In this document: positions 23,371-35,525 of the stretch, piece by piece
Position numbering within the stretch: the first letter of the stretch is position 1
How the letters are laid out: every line of letters begins with the position of its first letter
Translations under genes and position numbers: made by a program
The notes under the pieces: generated by a model
The model's database searches: none
Told to the model about the DNA's origin: nothing
The model's input: only the letters and a program-made list of their open reading frames with translations
From: Castanea sativa
Taxonomy: Eukaryota > Streptophyta > Magnoliopsida > Fagales > Fagaceae
Assembly (NCBI RefSeq): GCF_040712315.1
Contig: NC_134023.1
Coordinates: 13,029,442-13,093,441 of the forward strand
Length of the DNA stretch: 64,000 nucleotides
Direction of reading: 5' to 3'

Positions 23371-24259
23371 TGATAAGGATAATTTTGTAATTAGCCCGTG
23401 ACGAAACAAAGAGCGATGGATATAATAAGGTCGTTAGCTTCACTCCTATGAAACTACCTTCTTGCAAAGTCTACAACTTCACCTCATACTTGACAACTGC
23501 ATCTTGGGCACAGTAAGCTTACGATAGTAAGCTGAAGGATAAGCTGAAGACATCAAGCTAAAGGAAGTAAGCTGAAGACATCAAGCTGAAGGTAGTAAGT
23601 TGAAGACAACAAGCTGAAGGGATAAGCTGAAGACAACAAGTTGAAGGTAGTAAGCTGAAGGGGACACATGAATCTCCGATGAGTCTGACGTCAAGCCCAA
23701 TGATTCCGTTGGGCTTGCTTGTCGCGAGAGACTGCATCTCAAAGTCTACAGCTTCATAATAGAGCTGATGACTTTACTCATAAGCTAACGACCCTGAAAA
23801 TGGACGATGTTGTAGGCTGACGAAAATAAGCTGAAGAGGTCAATTAAACCTCCATCCATAGCCTTACTTGATCTCCACACATACGAGTATAAGGAGAGCT
23901 CTTGCGTTACACGCCTAACCCTAATTAAGAAGACTCCTATAAGGAAAAGAACTCTAACAGATACGCAAAATCCACGAGTTACTCTCCTAGAAGGAAAGAA
24001 CTTCTTGACCAAGGCATAAATTTCGGTCCTACACTACTATAAATACCCCAAAACCCTCACAAAGCAAGGTACGCATGATTCACCCCAGCTCTGGTATTCT
24101 AGAGTTGCGAACAAGAGATTTCTCTAACTTGACCGTAGGAGGGTATTTGGCCGGTACCACACCGGTACACCTCTTAAGGTCTTCAGCTTTTGTGTTGTGC
24201 ATGTTCTAGTCAAAGGCACGTGAGGACCGTGTAGCTTACTGATGATTTCGGCATCATCA
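23371..24259 (+). repeat. 3' LTR of the Tat-like element (889 bp)
   Basis: Same ends as the 5' LTR. The 29-bp length difference from the 5' LTR equals one unit of the internal minisatellite (here about 23520-23670). Confidence 0.95.
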
Positions 24260-24402
24260 ATACTATTTTCACGAAATATATATAAAGTTTTCAAAAAAGT
24301 TTGATTTTTTTATTTGCCCATAAAATTTAAAAATAAAAATATTTTAAACCAATGTTTTTAGAACATTCGTTAAGTTATAGTATCTAGAGAGTAAAACTAA
24401 GA

Positions 24403-24687
24403 TTCCGTTTGGATAGAACTTATTGCTGAAAACTGAAAACTGAAAACTAAAAACTGAAAATACTGTAGCAAAATATTTTTTAAATGTGTGAATAGTACTA
24501 CAAGACTCATTTTTAATAAAAAAAAAGTATGTGAACAGTGTCATAAACAATGTTTTAGTGGGTGAACAGTACCTAATGTCTCCTTAAAAGCTGAAAAGCT
24601 GCCAAAAAAAAAAAAGAAAAAGAAAAAGAAGAAGAAGAAGCTGAAAACGCAAACTCAAAACATAAACTTTGTATCCAAACGGATACT
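24403..24687. mobile_element. MITE with TTCCGTTTGGATA ends
   Basis: Left end TTCCGTTTGGATAG, right end TATCCAAACGGATA (inverted). The interior repeats GAAAACTGAAAACT near the left end and has a GAAGAAGAAG run on the right. It shares ACTGTAGCAAAATA and GTGAACAGTACC phrases with the 25.1-kb and 8.8-kb elements. Confidence 0.7.
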
Positions 24688-25061
24688 AAGTACCTGGAGA
24701 GGACAATAAATATAAAAATAGCAATGTTCTAAAATATTGGAACAAAATATATCGATATTGACCTATTTCGATTTACTGTTTTGAGAAAATTGCAATATTT
24801 CAACTGCTATATATTAACATATATAAATTGTTAAAAATCTTAAACCATACTTAAATTAATATGTCAATCTCTAAGCCCAAACATCAATTTTATAATATTA
24901 AAAAATTAACAATTAATTTTTAGATTATAACATGAGTATGTGTATTTAAAATTTTAAATAATGAAAAAAGGCATAAGCTGGGAAAAAAGAAAAAAGAAAG
25001 TAAATACTACTAATAATTTAATGGAATGAAGGAAGGCTTAGAAGTCAAAGATAAAGGTTGA

Positions 25062-25326
25062 GGTAATGTTTGGATAGCGGCTATGTCTTGGCATCCGCAT
25101 TTTCAGTTTTTTTATTTTTTTTTTACTGAGAAGTAATGTCCTTCATGCCAGTTTTTTTACTATTCACACACTGTTTATATACTGTTTATGCACTATTCAC
25201 GAGATCTGCTATCACTTTATTCAAAAAAATATTAAAAATGAGTCTCACGATACTATTTATACATTTAAAAATTATTTTTTCTATAGTATTTTCAGTTTTT
25301 AATTTTCAACTCTATTCAAACGGACC
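25062..25326. mobile_element. MITE related to 24403-24687
   Basis: The left end is GGTAATGTTTGGATAGCG and the right end TTCAAACGGACCC. A TGTTTATACTGTTTATGCA region is internally repetitive. Inverted ends are imperfect. Confidence 0.6.
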
Positions 25327-25869
25327 CACATTCTTTTAATACTAGTCACGTGAAAGGAAAAAAAAAAGCTAGTCACGTGAAGGAGGCTCACAAATTTAAA
25401 AAGAAAATATTAAAATAAGTTTGAGAGAGGGTAAGCACTACAACAAAAGTGAACTATGGTGACGAAACATTTCGTCACAATATGTCCTTATTTCGTCACC
25501 GAATACATTTGATGACGAAACAGCATTCGTCACCTAAGCTCCGTCACAAAATGTATTGGTGACGAAAATGTTTCATCACCAATAAAAAAATGATAGGTGA
25601 CGAAATTTTTTCGTCACCAATAAAAAATGATAGGTGACGAAAGTTTTTCGTCACCTAATATTTTTAGATTAAACCTTATTTTCAAATTTAGAATATTTCG
25701 TCACCAAATGTATTTTTTTTTTCCAATTTCAATAGATTTCGTGACAAAGTTTTGTTTCACCAATTGTTTATTTATTTATTTTTAATTTCAATAGATCAGG
25801 TGACGAATTAATTTCTACTATAGTCAAATATGGCGACGAAAATTATCATCACCAATTTTATTTTTTTAT

Positions 25870-28790
25870 TAATATTCTTTACATTTACTTGCCATTACAT
25901 TAATCTGTTCATTTCTAACCAAATCTATACAATCTAAAAATGCAATAAAAATGTTCAGAAAGTAATTACAACCATTTATATACAAATGATGTCTTGGCTT
26001 CCAAACTTTACAGAAAATTATTTTGAATTCAAGTTGTCCCACAAAAGCTATCTTTTTGCTACCAATCCCATATCTGCACAAATATAAAGGAAATTACATC
26101 AATAACAAGATTATTATTAGTAAGACAATGTAGAAAATGTCTTCGAAATACCCAATAAAAACCTAGACAAAATAATCATAATGTAACATCATATGAAGCC
26201 AAACTATCAGAGAAAGAAGACCCACAACATTCTCATCAAATAAAAACCAAACCCACATTACAAACCACAGAGAAATCATAAAGAATGCAGAAAAATCCCA
26301 ATTTAAAACAATAAAAATAAAGTGAAATCCAAAACAAAAACCCAACCACCATCATAAACACAAACCCAATTACCACAATAAATAAAAAAATCCAACTAGC
26401 ACTATTCAAAAAAAAAAAAAAAAACTAGCCACCACCACCACTTACACAAAACCAGCCACCACCATAAACAAAAACCCACCACCACCATTAAACAAAAACC
26501 ACAACCACCACCATAAACAAAAACCTAATGAAATATATACAAGAAGGCAATAAGGCATGTCCAGCTCTACGCAAATCCCAAGCAGTGAGCTCAGTTTCAA
26601 AGCCCATTAAATGGGTTGGTTTTAATGGATACCAATCTAAATGGATTTCAAAGTTCCAACCCAAACCAAACTCAAAATAGTCTATTTTTTGGCAACACAG
26701 TGAGAACATAGTTCCAGCCAGGAACTAAAGTACGACAAGAATATTTAATGAAGTCTATCAAAGCAATGACAAGCCATGAACAGAAGGGCCAAAAACTAGT
26801 ACTATCCACTCAATTCAGGTAAACCATAAGAGGAGATACAAAACCAGAACACACATTTAAATCCTCTAGAATTGAAATAAAATGGCCTGTCATCCTCCTT
26901 TTTTCTCAAATCTACCTTCAACACCCCTATTTCCACTTTCCTCCGATTTACAAATAAAATTAATAAATTCCCTTTCCACACAAATCATGTGTGCCACTGC
27001 TATTTTGTGGTAATCAAATAGGAAGCAAGGTGAAGCAAAACCCACATTAACTTCATAGATTTTATAATGCATCTATTTATGAACTTTTGGATTGGAAGCT
27101 GTCTGATAGAGTAAAAATAGCTATTCATAAAAGAAATATATGCTAATATATTATAATATATAACGCAAGGGGTTGAGATGATCAACATACTAGATCCATC
27201 TAGGGAAGCAAGCACAATCTCCCCTGGTAGGAGGCCAAAACACTTCTTGCCCACTCTTGAATTTGCCCTTGAGCCTATTAAAAATTCAAAGACTTTGACA
27301 ACCCCAGAGAGGACCCCCAGTTGCAACTTTCTCTATCATTTTGGTCAGCCTCTTAACCCTACATAAATAATCAAAGCCAAAAAAAAAAAAAAAAATCTTT
27401 AAAGATTTAATCAATACTTGGCAACTACACCCAAAAGGAGGAGAGCATCACAATTTTTTTTTTTTAGTTTCTATTCCAAAATCCCAACAGATTGACATCA
27501 AACTATATGAAATTTATAACTTCATTTTTTGGCAGTGTGTTTGAAGATAAAGGAACATAGACCCGATTAAAATCTATAACACTTCCAAAATAAATTTTCA
27601 ACCCTCTATATATATATATATTTCTAGATAAAACACAATTGATCTTCTAAATTTCATAATATGACATCTAAACATGCCCTCAACCAATTAAAAAACACCA
27701 AAACAAAATTCTCACTAACCACCATAGACAATTTATTGTTGTTTTGTTCTGTTCTCATTCCCATACCTTATAATCCACTTCAAGGTTAGGGGATTGATCT
27801 CAGAATTGGAACCCAAACCCAACCTTTTCTTCATAATCTCATTCCCCACAGCACATAACCATAGCATTCCTATAGATACACCATTAGCCATGTTGGTTTA
27901 AAAAAAAAAGGTGTTCTCTCTAAAACACATGGGTTGGATCAACAGATAATATAATAAATAGCATAAATAAACTTCTCTAGTAAGCAAAGAGTAATGGTAT
28001 ATGCACACAAACCTGCAACATTTTAAACACATGCATTCGAATTACTAAAGACCAGTCCTTTCTGACTAGATGGAGTGATGTGCTTGCCGAAACTCGTACA
28101 TCTCCTGTTTTAATCTACATAAATCGAATAGAATGTATGTATAAAAAAAAATAAGATAAAAATACGAAATTACAGTGCTTATTATACAGAAGTGAAAACA
28201 TTGCACAAATGTAATGTTACAGGTCTTTGGCTGATTTATAAGGGGTTTTGTTTCACTAAATTAGCTGTAGAGGGTATAAGTAAGAATGCAGTCACAAGCC
28301 TTGTCTGATAAAATCCTTATTTTAACATTAAATTTTCAAATTTTAATACCAAGAACACCCATTTTGTTGAAACTTAATCAAATAACTTCATGATTATATA
28401 TTCAAGTTATTTAAGAGGCTAAACCCTTCAAACAAAAACCACATAAAGCCTTTTGGAAAAAACTGAACCAAATTACTGACCACTTCTAAAATTCTAAGGC
28501 CATAGCATGCAATCAAATTTAGCAAACCCAAACCCCATAAAAACATAAGAAGATAACAAATTTTCAGCAATTAAACACAAAACACAAATACCCATATGGT
28601 GAAACTCAACCAAAATCAAAACTTCACATTTATTACACCCAAAACTCAACAAAAGAAACAACTTTTTTTCACAATAGGCAATCAAATTTCAACGATTCAA
28701 ACTCTATAGAGAATTCAAAGTAACCAAATGTCTTGTACAACGATTCAAACTCTTGAGTTATAGTTAATACCACAAGATCCCCTTGATCAA
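25870..28790. other. Internal region of the 7.7-kb CACTA element, non-coding as far as visible
   Basis: AT-rich, with CCACCACCA-type short repeats at about 26425-26515. Minus-strand open frames, such as 27000-27326, show no known domain. It could include remnants of introns or exons of a former transposase or captured DNA, but I cannot show it. Confidence 0.4.
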
Positions 28791-28795
28791 TTTTC

Positions 28796-28836
<41 letters not shown>

Positions 28837-29279
28837 CATATCGGTCTTTGTGGGAGGCTGAAAGGAGAGGAGAAAGAGGAAAAGTAATAGGGTTTTGTTT
28901 TACACAAATAAAAAATAATGGAAACAAATTTGGGTTCTAAAAAAAATTTAGTACGCGCCAAAAATTTGGCACCGTGCAAAAAGAAATCAAAAAAATTTAG
29001 TACCGCACTTTTTTTTTTCTGTCTTTTCAAAAATTTTAGTAGGCACTTCACTGTTTTGCTAGTCTGTAAGTGCAGCAGTGCTACTTGTATACACGAATAG
29101 TTAAGGAGAGTCACACCTTTGTTTTTTAGTTTTTAATATAGGATGAATAGGAGCCACACAAGTTTTATATTATTTTAAACCTTTAGTTTTTGTTTTACTT
29201 GCAAGTTGCAACACGTTATAAACTTATAATACTTTTTTTTTTTGTTAAGTGTACATTTTACTACGTACAACTTCTCAAA

Positions 29280-29327
<48 letters not shown>

Positions 29328-29449
29328 ACCATTACTACTTGATAATTATGATTTAGCTTTGATATTCACTGGATTTAGTGTTTTTATTCTTCTTATGATA
29401 ATTATGATTAGAAAAAAAAATAGTAGTTTTAATTAATTAAGTTAATCAA

Positions 29450-31862
29450 TTTAAACACATCTTTTATGCATTATTGTAAACTACAAAAACTTGAATTTAG
29501 ACAATTGATTGATGACATGCCCATTAATCTTTGATCACCTTAAAATTTTGTAAGCACGAAAAATATATGAAGATAATGTAGTCTAACAAAAGATTTGTCA
29601 AATTCCACATCGAATTAAGAAATATAGGGCTGAGTTCAAATTATATATGATGTAACTTTAAAAAATGTGACACCACCCAATAACTTATTATTGAATTCAT
29701 ATTTTGAAAATTCAACCGTTGGATTACATGTTTTATATGTTTTTAACATGCATGCCAATTTTCAGGCCAATCAAGTGTAATTTAACATTTGATCTTTAAA
29801 CTCATCTTTTATGCGTTATTTGAAATAACAAAAACTTGAATTTAGACAATTGATTGATGACATGCCTATTAATATTTGATCACCTTTAAATTTTTTAAGT
29901 ATGAAAAACATACGAAGATAATGTAATCTAACGGTAGATTTGTCAAAATTCACATTGAATTAAGAAATATAGGGCTAGGTTCAAGATACACCTAATGCAA
30001 TTCTAAAAAATGTTATACCACCCAATAACTTAATATAGAATTCATATTTTAAAAATCCAACCGTTGGATTACATTTTCTATATGTTCTTAACATGCATGC
30101 TAATTTTCATACCAATCGGGTGTAATTTGCCATTTGATCTATAAACGCATCTTTTATGCGCTATTTTAAACTACAAAAACTTGAATTTCGACAATTGATT
30201 GATAACATGCCTATTAATCTTTGATCACCTTTAAATTTTGTAAGCATGAAAAACATATGAAGATAATGTAATCTAACGGTACATTTGATAAAATTCACAT
30301 TGAATTAAGAAATATAGGACTAGATTCAAGATACACCTAATGCAATTCTAAAAAATGTTATACCACCCAATAACTTAATATAGACTTCATATTTTAAAAA
30401 TCCAACCATTGGATTACATGTTCTATATGTTCTTAACATGCATGCTAAGTTTCGTATCAATCGGGTGTAATTTGCCATTTGATCTATAAACTCATCTTTT
30501 ATGCGTTATTTTAAACTACAAAAACTTGAATTTAGACAATTGATTGATGACATGCCTATTAATCTTTGATCACCTTTAAATTTTGTAAGCATGAAAAACA
30601 TATGAAGATAATGTAATCTAACGGTACATTTGATAAAATTCACATTGAATTAAGAAATATAGGACTAGGTTCAAGATACACCTAATGCAATTCTAAAAAA
30701 TGTTATACCACCCAATAACTTAATATAGACTTCATATTTTAAAAATCCAACCGTTGGATTACATGTTCTATATGTTCTTAACATGCATGCTAAGTTTTGT
30801 ACCAATCGGGTGTAATTTGCCATTTGATCTATAAACTCATCTTTTATACATTATTTTAAACTACAAAAACTTAAATTTAGACATTTGATTGATGACATGC
30901 CTATTAATCTTTGATCGCCTTTAAATTTTGTAAGCATGAAAAACATATGAAGATAATGTAATCTAACAATAGACTTGTCAAAATTCACATCGAATTAAGA
31001 AATATAGGGCTAGGTTCAAGATACACCTAATGGAACTCTAAAAAATGTAACACCACTCTATAACTTATTATTGAATTCATATTTTGAAAATCCAACCGTT
31101 AGATTCCATGTTATATATGTTCTTAACATGTATACCAATTTTCATGCCAATCGGGTGTAATTTGTCATTTGATCTTTAGACTCATCTATTATGCGTTTTT
31201 TTAAACTACAAAAACTTAAATTTAGACAATTGATTGATGACATGCGTATTAATATTTGATCACCTTTACATTTTGTAAGCATGAAAAACATATGAAGATA
31301 ATGTAATCTAACGGTAGATTTGTCAAAATTCACATTGAATTAAGAAATATAGGGCTAGGTTCAAGATACACCTAATGCAATTCTAAAAAATGTTATACCA
31401 CCCAATAACTTAATATAGAACTCATATTTTAAAAATCCAACCGTTGGATTACATGTTCTATATTTTCTTAACATGCATGCTAATTTTCATACCAATCGGT
31501 TGTAATTTGTCATTTGATCTATAAACTCATCTTTTATGCGTTATTTTAAACTACAAAAACTTGAATTTAGACAATTGATCGATGACATGCATATTAATCT
31601 TTGATCACTTTTAAATTTTGTAAGAATGAAAAATATATGAAGATAATGTAATCTAACGGTAGATTTGTCAAAATTCACATTAAATTGAGAAATGTAGGTC
31701 TAGGTTCAAGATACACCTATTGTAACTCTAAAAAATGTTACACCATCCAATAACATATTATTGAATTCTCATTTTGAGGATCCAACCGTTGGATAACATG
31801 TTATATATGTTCTTAACATCCATGCCAATTTTCATGCCAATCGGGTGTAGTTTACGCATTTA
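29450..31862 (+). repeat. Seven-unit tandem array, exact 345-bp period, MITE-derived, inside the CACTA element
   Basis: The anchor TTRAATTT (in ACTACAAAAACTTGAATTT) lies at 29491, 29836, 30181, 30526, 30871, 31216 and 31561: six consecutive spacings of exactly 345 bp. Each unit includes ATTGATTGATGACATGC, AAGATAATGTA, GTTCAAGATACACCTAATG, CCAATAACTTA and CCAACCGTTGGATTACATG. The same phrases, in the same order, make up the MITE at 12756-13145 read on its minus strand. Adjacent units share a single end sequence in place of two MITE ends. The first unit starts and the last ends partway. Confidence 0.97.
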
Positions 31863-32029
31863 GCCATTATTATCCATTTAACTAATTAAATCTAACCCAA
31901 ACCTAACTCAACCAAATTACTATGGGTAAACCCCAACCCACCCAATTACCCAATAATCAAAATACCAAATTGCCTCTAAAACTTGTAAATAACCAAAGTA
32001 CTCCTAAAATCCTCTAAAATTGCCGAAAT

Positions 32030-32640
32030 GCACCCTAAACCTAAAAAATGACCGAAATAATGGGTATTTTGGTAATTTTTTAGTCATTATTTAAGTTTTG
32101 GAGGGTATTTTGGGAATTGTTTTAGGATTAGGGGTATTTTTGTAATTTTCAAGCCTTAAGGCTATTTCGGTCAGTTTTTAGGTTTCAGAGCTATTTTAGT
32201 TATTTTTTTTCCGGTTTAGGGGTTATTTTGGTAATTTTTTGTGTTGGGAGTATTTCGGCCAAATTTTAGGTTTCGGGGGTCATTTTTTAGGCTTTGTGTG
32301 TACTTTGGTCATTTTTTAGGATTAGAGGATTTCGGTCATTTATTAGATTTAGGGCATATTTTGGTAATTTTTAGTGATTTTTGAGCAAATTTGGTGATTT
32401 TGGGGATATTTTGGTAATTTTTGAGGTTATTTTGTGGGTATTTTGTTCATTTTGAGATATTTTGGTCATTTTAGTGGGTTTTTAGCATAATTGGTGATTT
32501 TAGAGATTGTAGAAATATTTTGGTCATTTTAAAGGTTTCATGAGTATTTTGCTTATTTTAGAGATTTTGAGAATATATTGGTCATTTTAGTGGTTTTTGA
32601 GCATATTTGCTAATTTTATAAAAATTGGCTTTGGGTAAGG
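32030..32640 (+). repeat. Irregular TTTTGGTCATTTT-rich tandem stretch
   Basis: Phrases TATTTTGGTAATTTTT, TTTGGTCATTTTAG and GGTTTTTGAGCATA recur irregularly with no fixed period, almost without C on the plus strand. It lies between the 345-bp array and the right subterminal repeats of the CACTA element. Confidence 0.65.
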
Positions 32641-33336
32641 TATGCATATCTATTGACAAACAGACCGGGTATATATTGGTATACCCTGCTCATGGTCATC
32701 CTTAATTATTTGTAAACAATAGGGACGAACACTTATTTCGTCACCAAAAACACCTTCATCTTAATATTTGATGATGAATTTGAAATTTCATCACCTTTGG
32801 TTAGTCTTTGGTTAAACAATAGGTGACAAAAATTTATTTCGTCACCAAAAACACCTACATCCTAATATTGGGTGACGAATTTAAAATTTCGTCACCTCCG
32901 ATAGGTTTTTGGTGACGCGAATATTTCGTCACCCTAGGTTTGACTTTTTTTCATGACTTATAGTGACAAGATAAATATTTCGTCACCAATTGGTACATCT
33001 TTGGTGACGAAATATAGATTTGGTCACCAATTTTAAAATTTTATAATATTTGGTGACGAATTCTTCTTTTCCTCACTAAATTTTATCATTTGGTGACGAA
33101 ATTGTTTATCCTCGCTAGATTTTGTCACCATAGCCCACTTTTGTTGTAGTGAAGGAAAAGTCAAAACTAGGCAAGAGAGAGAGGGTAAAGAAAAGACAAA
33201 TGAGTAAGAATCAAACAAATGACAAACAAGAGAGAGAGAGAGGAAGAAGAGTAAAAAGTAACGAATGGTACCTGACATGGGCAGGAGAAACCAGAAGAAA
33301 AGAAAACAAAATTTAAAATGCAGTCACTTAAGGTTG

Positions 33337-33476
33337 TTTGTAACATCTATTTAAACAATAATTTTTAATTTTTTTAAAAGTATGTGTGAGTGAAAAAGTG
33401 TGTTAAAATATGTATAATATTGTTTAAAAATTAAAAATATATGTTTAAATATATATACCAAACATGCTCTCATATT
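33337..33476. mobile_element. Short MITE, same family as 4519-4664
   Basis: TTTAAACAATAATTTTTAAT near the left end is mirrored by ATTGTTTAAAAATTAAAAAT on the right, and the outer ends resemble GGTTGTTTGTAAC and (other strand) GCATGTTTGGTAT. Size and core match the 4.5-kb copy. Confidence 0.6.
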
Positions 33477-34854
33477 CCAAGTTCAACCGGTTTTATGACT
33501 TGAATTAATATTCCACCGGTTTTGACCTGAACAAAATGAAATTCACAACTATATATGCATTGGATTAGGTTGATAAACGGTGATCAATTGTATGACATTG
33601 AATTACTTAAGCAATGTGCAAGTAAAAAAAAAAGCTCCAGAAATGATTTAATTTTAGAACATTGTTCCATTGGCTGTATAGAGGGATAATATTGAATGAT
33701 TTCTTTTTGTTATTAATAGAGCTCGTTCAAGGTATCAAGTTCAAGTCTATTATATAGATATAGTCCACGTTCATTTTATCTGGAGAGCAAGTAAAATAAT
33801 TATAATCTTGCTTGTAGTCTAAAATCTAAATATTGTGTTAGGGAATTTAAGTTTTTTTTTTTTTTTTTTTGTAACTTTTAGAAGAAGGGAATTTAGGTCT
33901 TTTTTTTTTTAGAAACAAACACACACACATAAAATCATTTAGCTTTATGTCATTATTATATTTTTCTTATATTACATTAAATATATTAGGGCATTTAAGT
34001 TTCTCAACAACAAAAAAAAAAAGATTAAGGCATTTAAAAGTGAAATTTTTATTAATCTAGTTTAAATTCATTAATTTTTGTATAAATTTTTATTTTTTTT
34101 AAAACTATTGTTATACTCTATTGTGTAATCTTTAGTTTGGCGAAAGGTAAACCGGTGAAGACCTGCTGATTGATCAGATTGAAGATCAAGAAATGGGAAT
34201 GGGGCAGCCTATTTTTGATAACTACGTTGAAGAACAAATTGGTGAGTGAGAACAAGAACTGAGTGATTGCATGTATAACATGTGTGGTTGAACATGTGTA
34301 TGATCAGTGTATAGAAGAAAGACCAGATGCTATTGTTGAGGAAGAAAATGACTTTTCATTAGCAACAAGGAAGGGCCTGGGAACATAAAAGTTAGGCTCT
34401 TTTCTACTAAATTTAGCATTGGAGGAAGACTTTGTGACTTGTTGACTGCGAAATGTAATTAATTATGAGAGTATGGACTGGGGAGATCTCAAGAGATTTT
34501 TCAACAACCAATATTTGAAGAGTCAACAAAAGCTGTATTGTTTCAATAAAGGAGACGTAGTTGCTCATGTGTGTCATTTTGTAGATTCAAAAGATGAACT
34601 GCCTTTAGTTTAAAAATCTGCCTTACCATTTTTCTTGTTTTTTTTTTCCCATTATTTTCAAAGAAAGATGGCGGTCCAGATGGTAGCTCTATAAGGTAAA
34701 ATTCCTCTTCCTTGAAGAGTGAGTCTGTAGTTTTGTCTCCCATAATTTTCAAAGAAAGAAAGATTGCGGTCCACTTGATTCTCCAAACAAAACAAAATAG
34801 CGGCTTGCCCACTTTAGGTTTAAATGGTAGCGCCCCCACCCCCCTCCCCCCCCC

Positions 34855-35025
34855 CCACCCACACACACACGCACACGCACACGCACACACATGTGTGTAT
34901 AAATTGATCAGATGATAGCTCTCTCTCTCTATAAAGTCATACTTTTATACATATTTAACTTTTAAGAGAAAAAAATGATTTAATAATATTGCTATTCCTT
35001 AATAGCAAATTCACTAGTCGATATC

Positions 35026-35082
<57 letters not shown>

Positions 35083-35220
35083 GTGTGTGTATATATAAAT
35101 CGATCAGATGATGCTCTCTCTCTATAAAGTCATACTTTTATACATATTTAATTTTTAAGAGAAAAAATGATTTAATAATATTGCTATTCCTTAATAGCAA
35201 ATTCACTAGTCGATATCTTC
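34855..35220 (+). repeat. Tandem duplication of about 185 bp carrying (CA)n microsatellites
   Basis: A (CA)n run, then ACATGTGTGTATAAAT, GATCAGATGAT, CTCTCTATAAAGTCATACTT and CACTAGTCGATATC occur twice in a row. The second CA run (about 35028-35080) is much longer than the first. The second copy also has a longer TGTGTGTGTATATATA motif. Confidence 0.85.
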
Positions 35221-35384
35221 TATTTAAAAAAAGAAGTAATGCTAGGAAGCATAATTACAACTTGTCACATGAGGAGTTGTGGCACAAAGTTATGTTAACT
35301 TATGTATCCCTAGCATTATTCTAAAAAAAATTCACTAATTGAGATAATTTTGAATTCTACTCTAAAATAATCTATGTATATGTA

Positions 35385-35485
35385 TATGAAACTCTCTCAT
35401 GGAAACTTGAACCTTAGTCTTTACCTCCCGCATTCCACAAACACTTATACTTATAGAGTAACTATAATACCAAAGGTGCACGGTG
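35385..35485 (-). mobile_element. tRNA-derived SINE fragment, minus strand
   Basis: On the minus strand, CTTTGGTATTATAGTTACTC (A-box-like) is followed by AAGGTTCAAGTTTCC (B-box-like), then a pyrimidine/AT tail. A relative lies at about 42470-42600. Ends are not defined. Confidence 0.5.
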
Positions 35486-35525
35486 GTGAAATTATTATAT
35501 AGTACTTAATTAAGAAACAATGAGA

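Larger units (their letters stand above)
15308..24259 (+). mobile_element. Complete non-autonomous Tat-like Ty3/gypsy retrotransposon, 8952 bp
   Basis: The 5' LTR is 15308-16225 and the 3' LTR 23371-24259; both start TGATAAGG and end GGCATCATCA. A perfect 5-bp duplication ATACT lies outside (15303-15307 and 24260-24264). The primer-binding region TTGGCACCGTCTGTGGGAAG starts at 16227, and a purine-rich tract (GGAGTAGAGGGCAGC) precedes the 3' LTR. Inside are a gag remnant, four tandem arrays and an antisense ORF remnant, but no protease, reverse transcriptase, RNase H or integrase. The primer site, antisense ORF and tandem repeats point to the Tat lineage. It would depend on another element's enzymes. 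Confidence 0.95.
24265..25432. other. Interval with two related MITEs
   Basis: Apart from the MITEs at 24403-24687 and 25062-25326, nothing is recognised. An AT-rich stretch lies between. Confidence 0.55.
25436..33151. mobile_element. Complete CACTA (En/Spm) element, 7716 bp, without recognisable transposase
   Basis: It starts CACTACAACAAAAGTG and ends CACTTTTGTTGTAGTG, a 16-bp perfect inverted repeat, and is flanked by AAG on both sides (25433-25435 and 33152-33154). Subterminal zones (25456-25860 and 32715-33130) are crowded with TGGTGACGAAA / TTTCGTCACC units in both orientations, the presumed transposase-binding sites. The interior holds a GA microsatellite (about 28799-28830), an (AT)n tract (about 29284-29314), a seven-unit 345-bp array, and a TTTTGGTCATTTT-rich stretch. 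I found no TNPD or TNPA-like protein, so it is probably non-autonomous or badly decayed. Confidence 0.95.
33155..35384. other. Non-genic interval with a MITE and microsatellite-linked duplication
   Basis: It includes the MITE at 33337-33476, a T run near 33850-33870, A- and T-rich low complexity, two related TTTCAAAGAAAGAT..GCGGTCCA segments (about 34655-34680 and 34745-34773), and the CA-repeat duplication at 34855-35220. No gene is supported. Confidence 0.55.

Noticed and set aside
27000..27326. 108-codon minus-strand frame within the large CACTA element
   Set aside because: Somewhat protein-like but no recognised domain, no splice partners found, and AT-rich tail; not enough to call a gene or captured exon.
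29450..31862. Centromeric satellite
   Set aside because: Only seven units, inside a CACTA element with intact ends and AAG duplication, and derived from a MITE.
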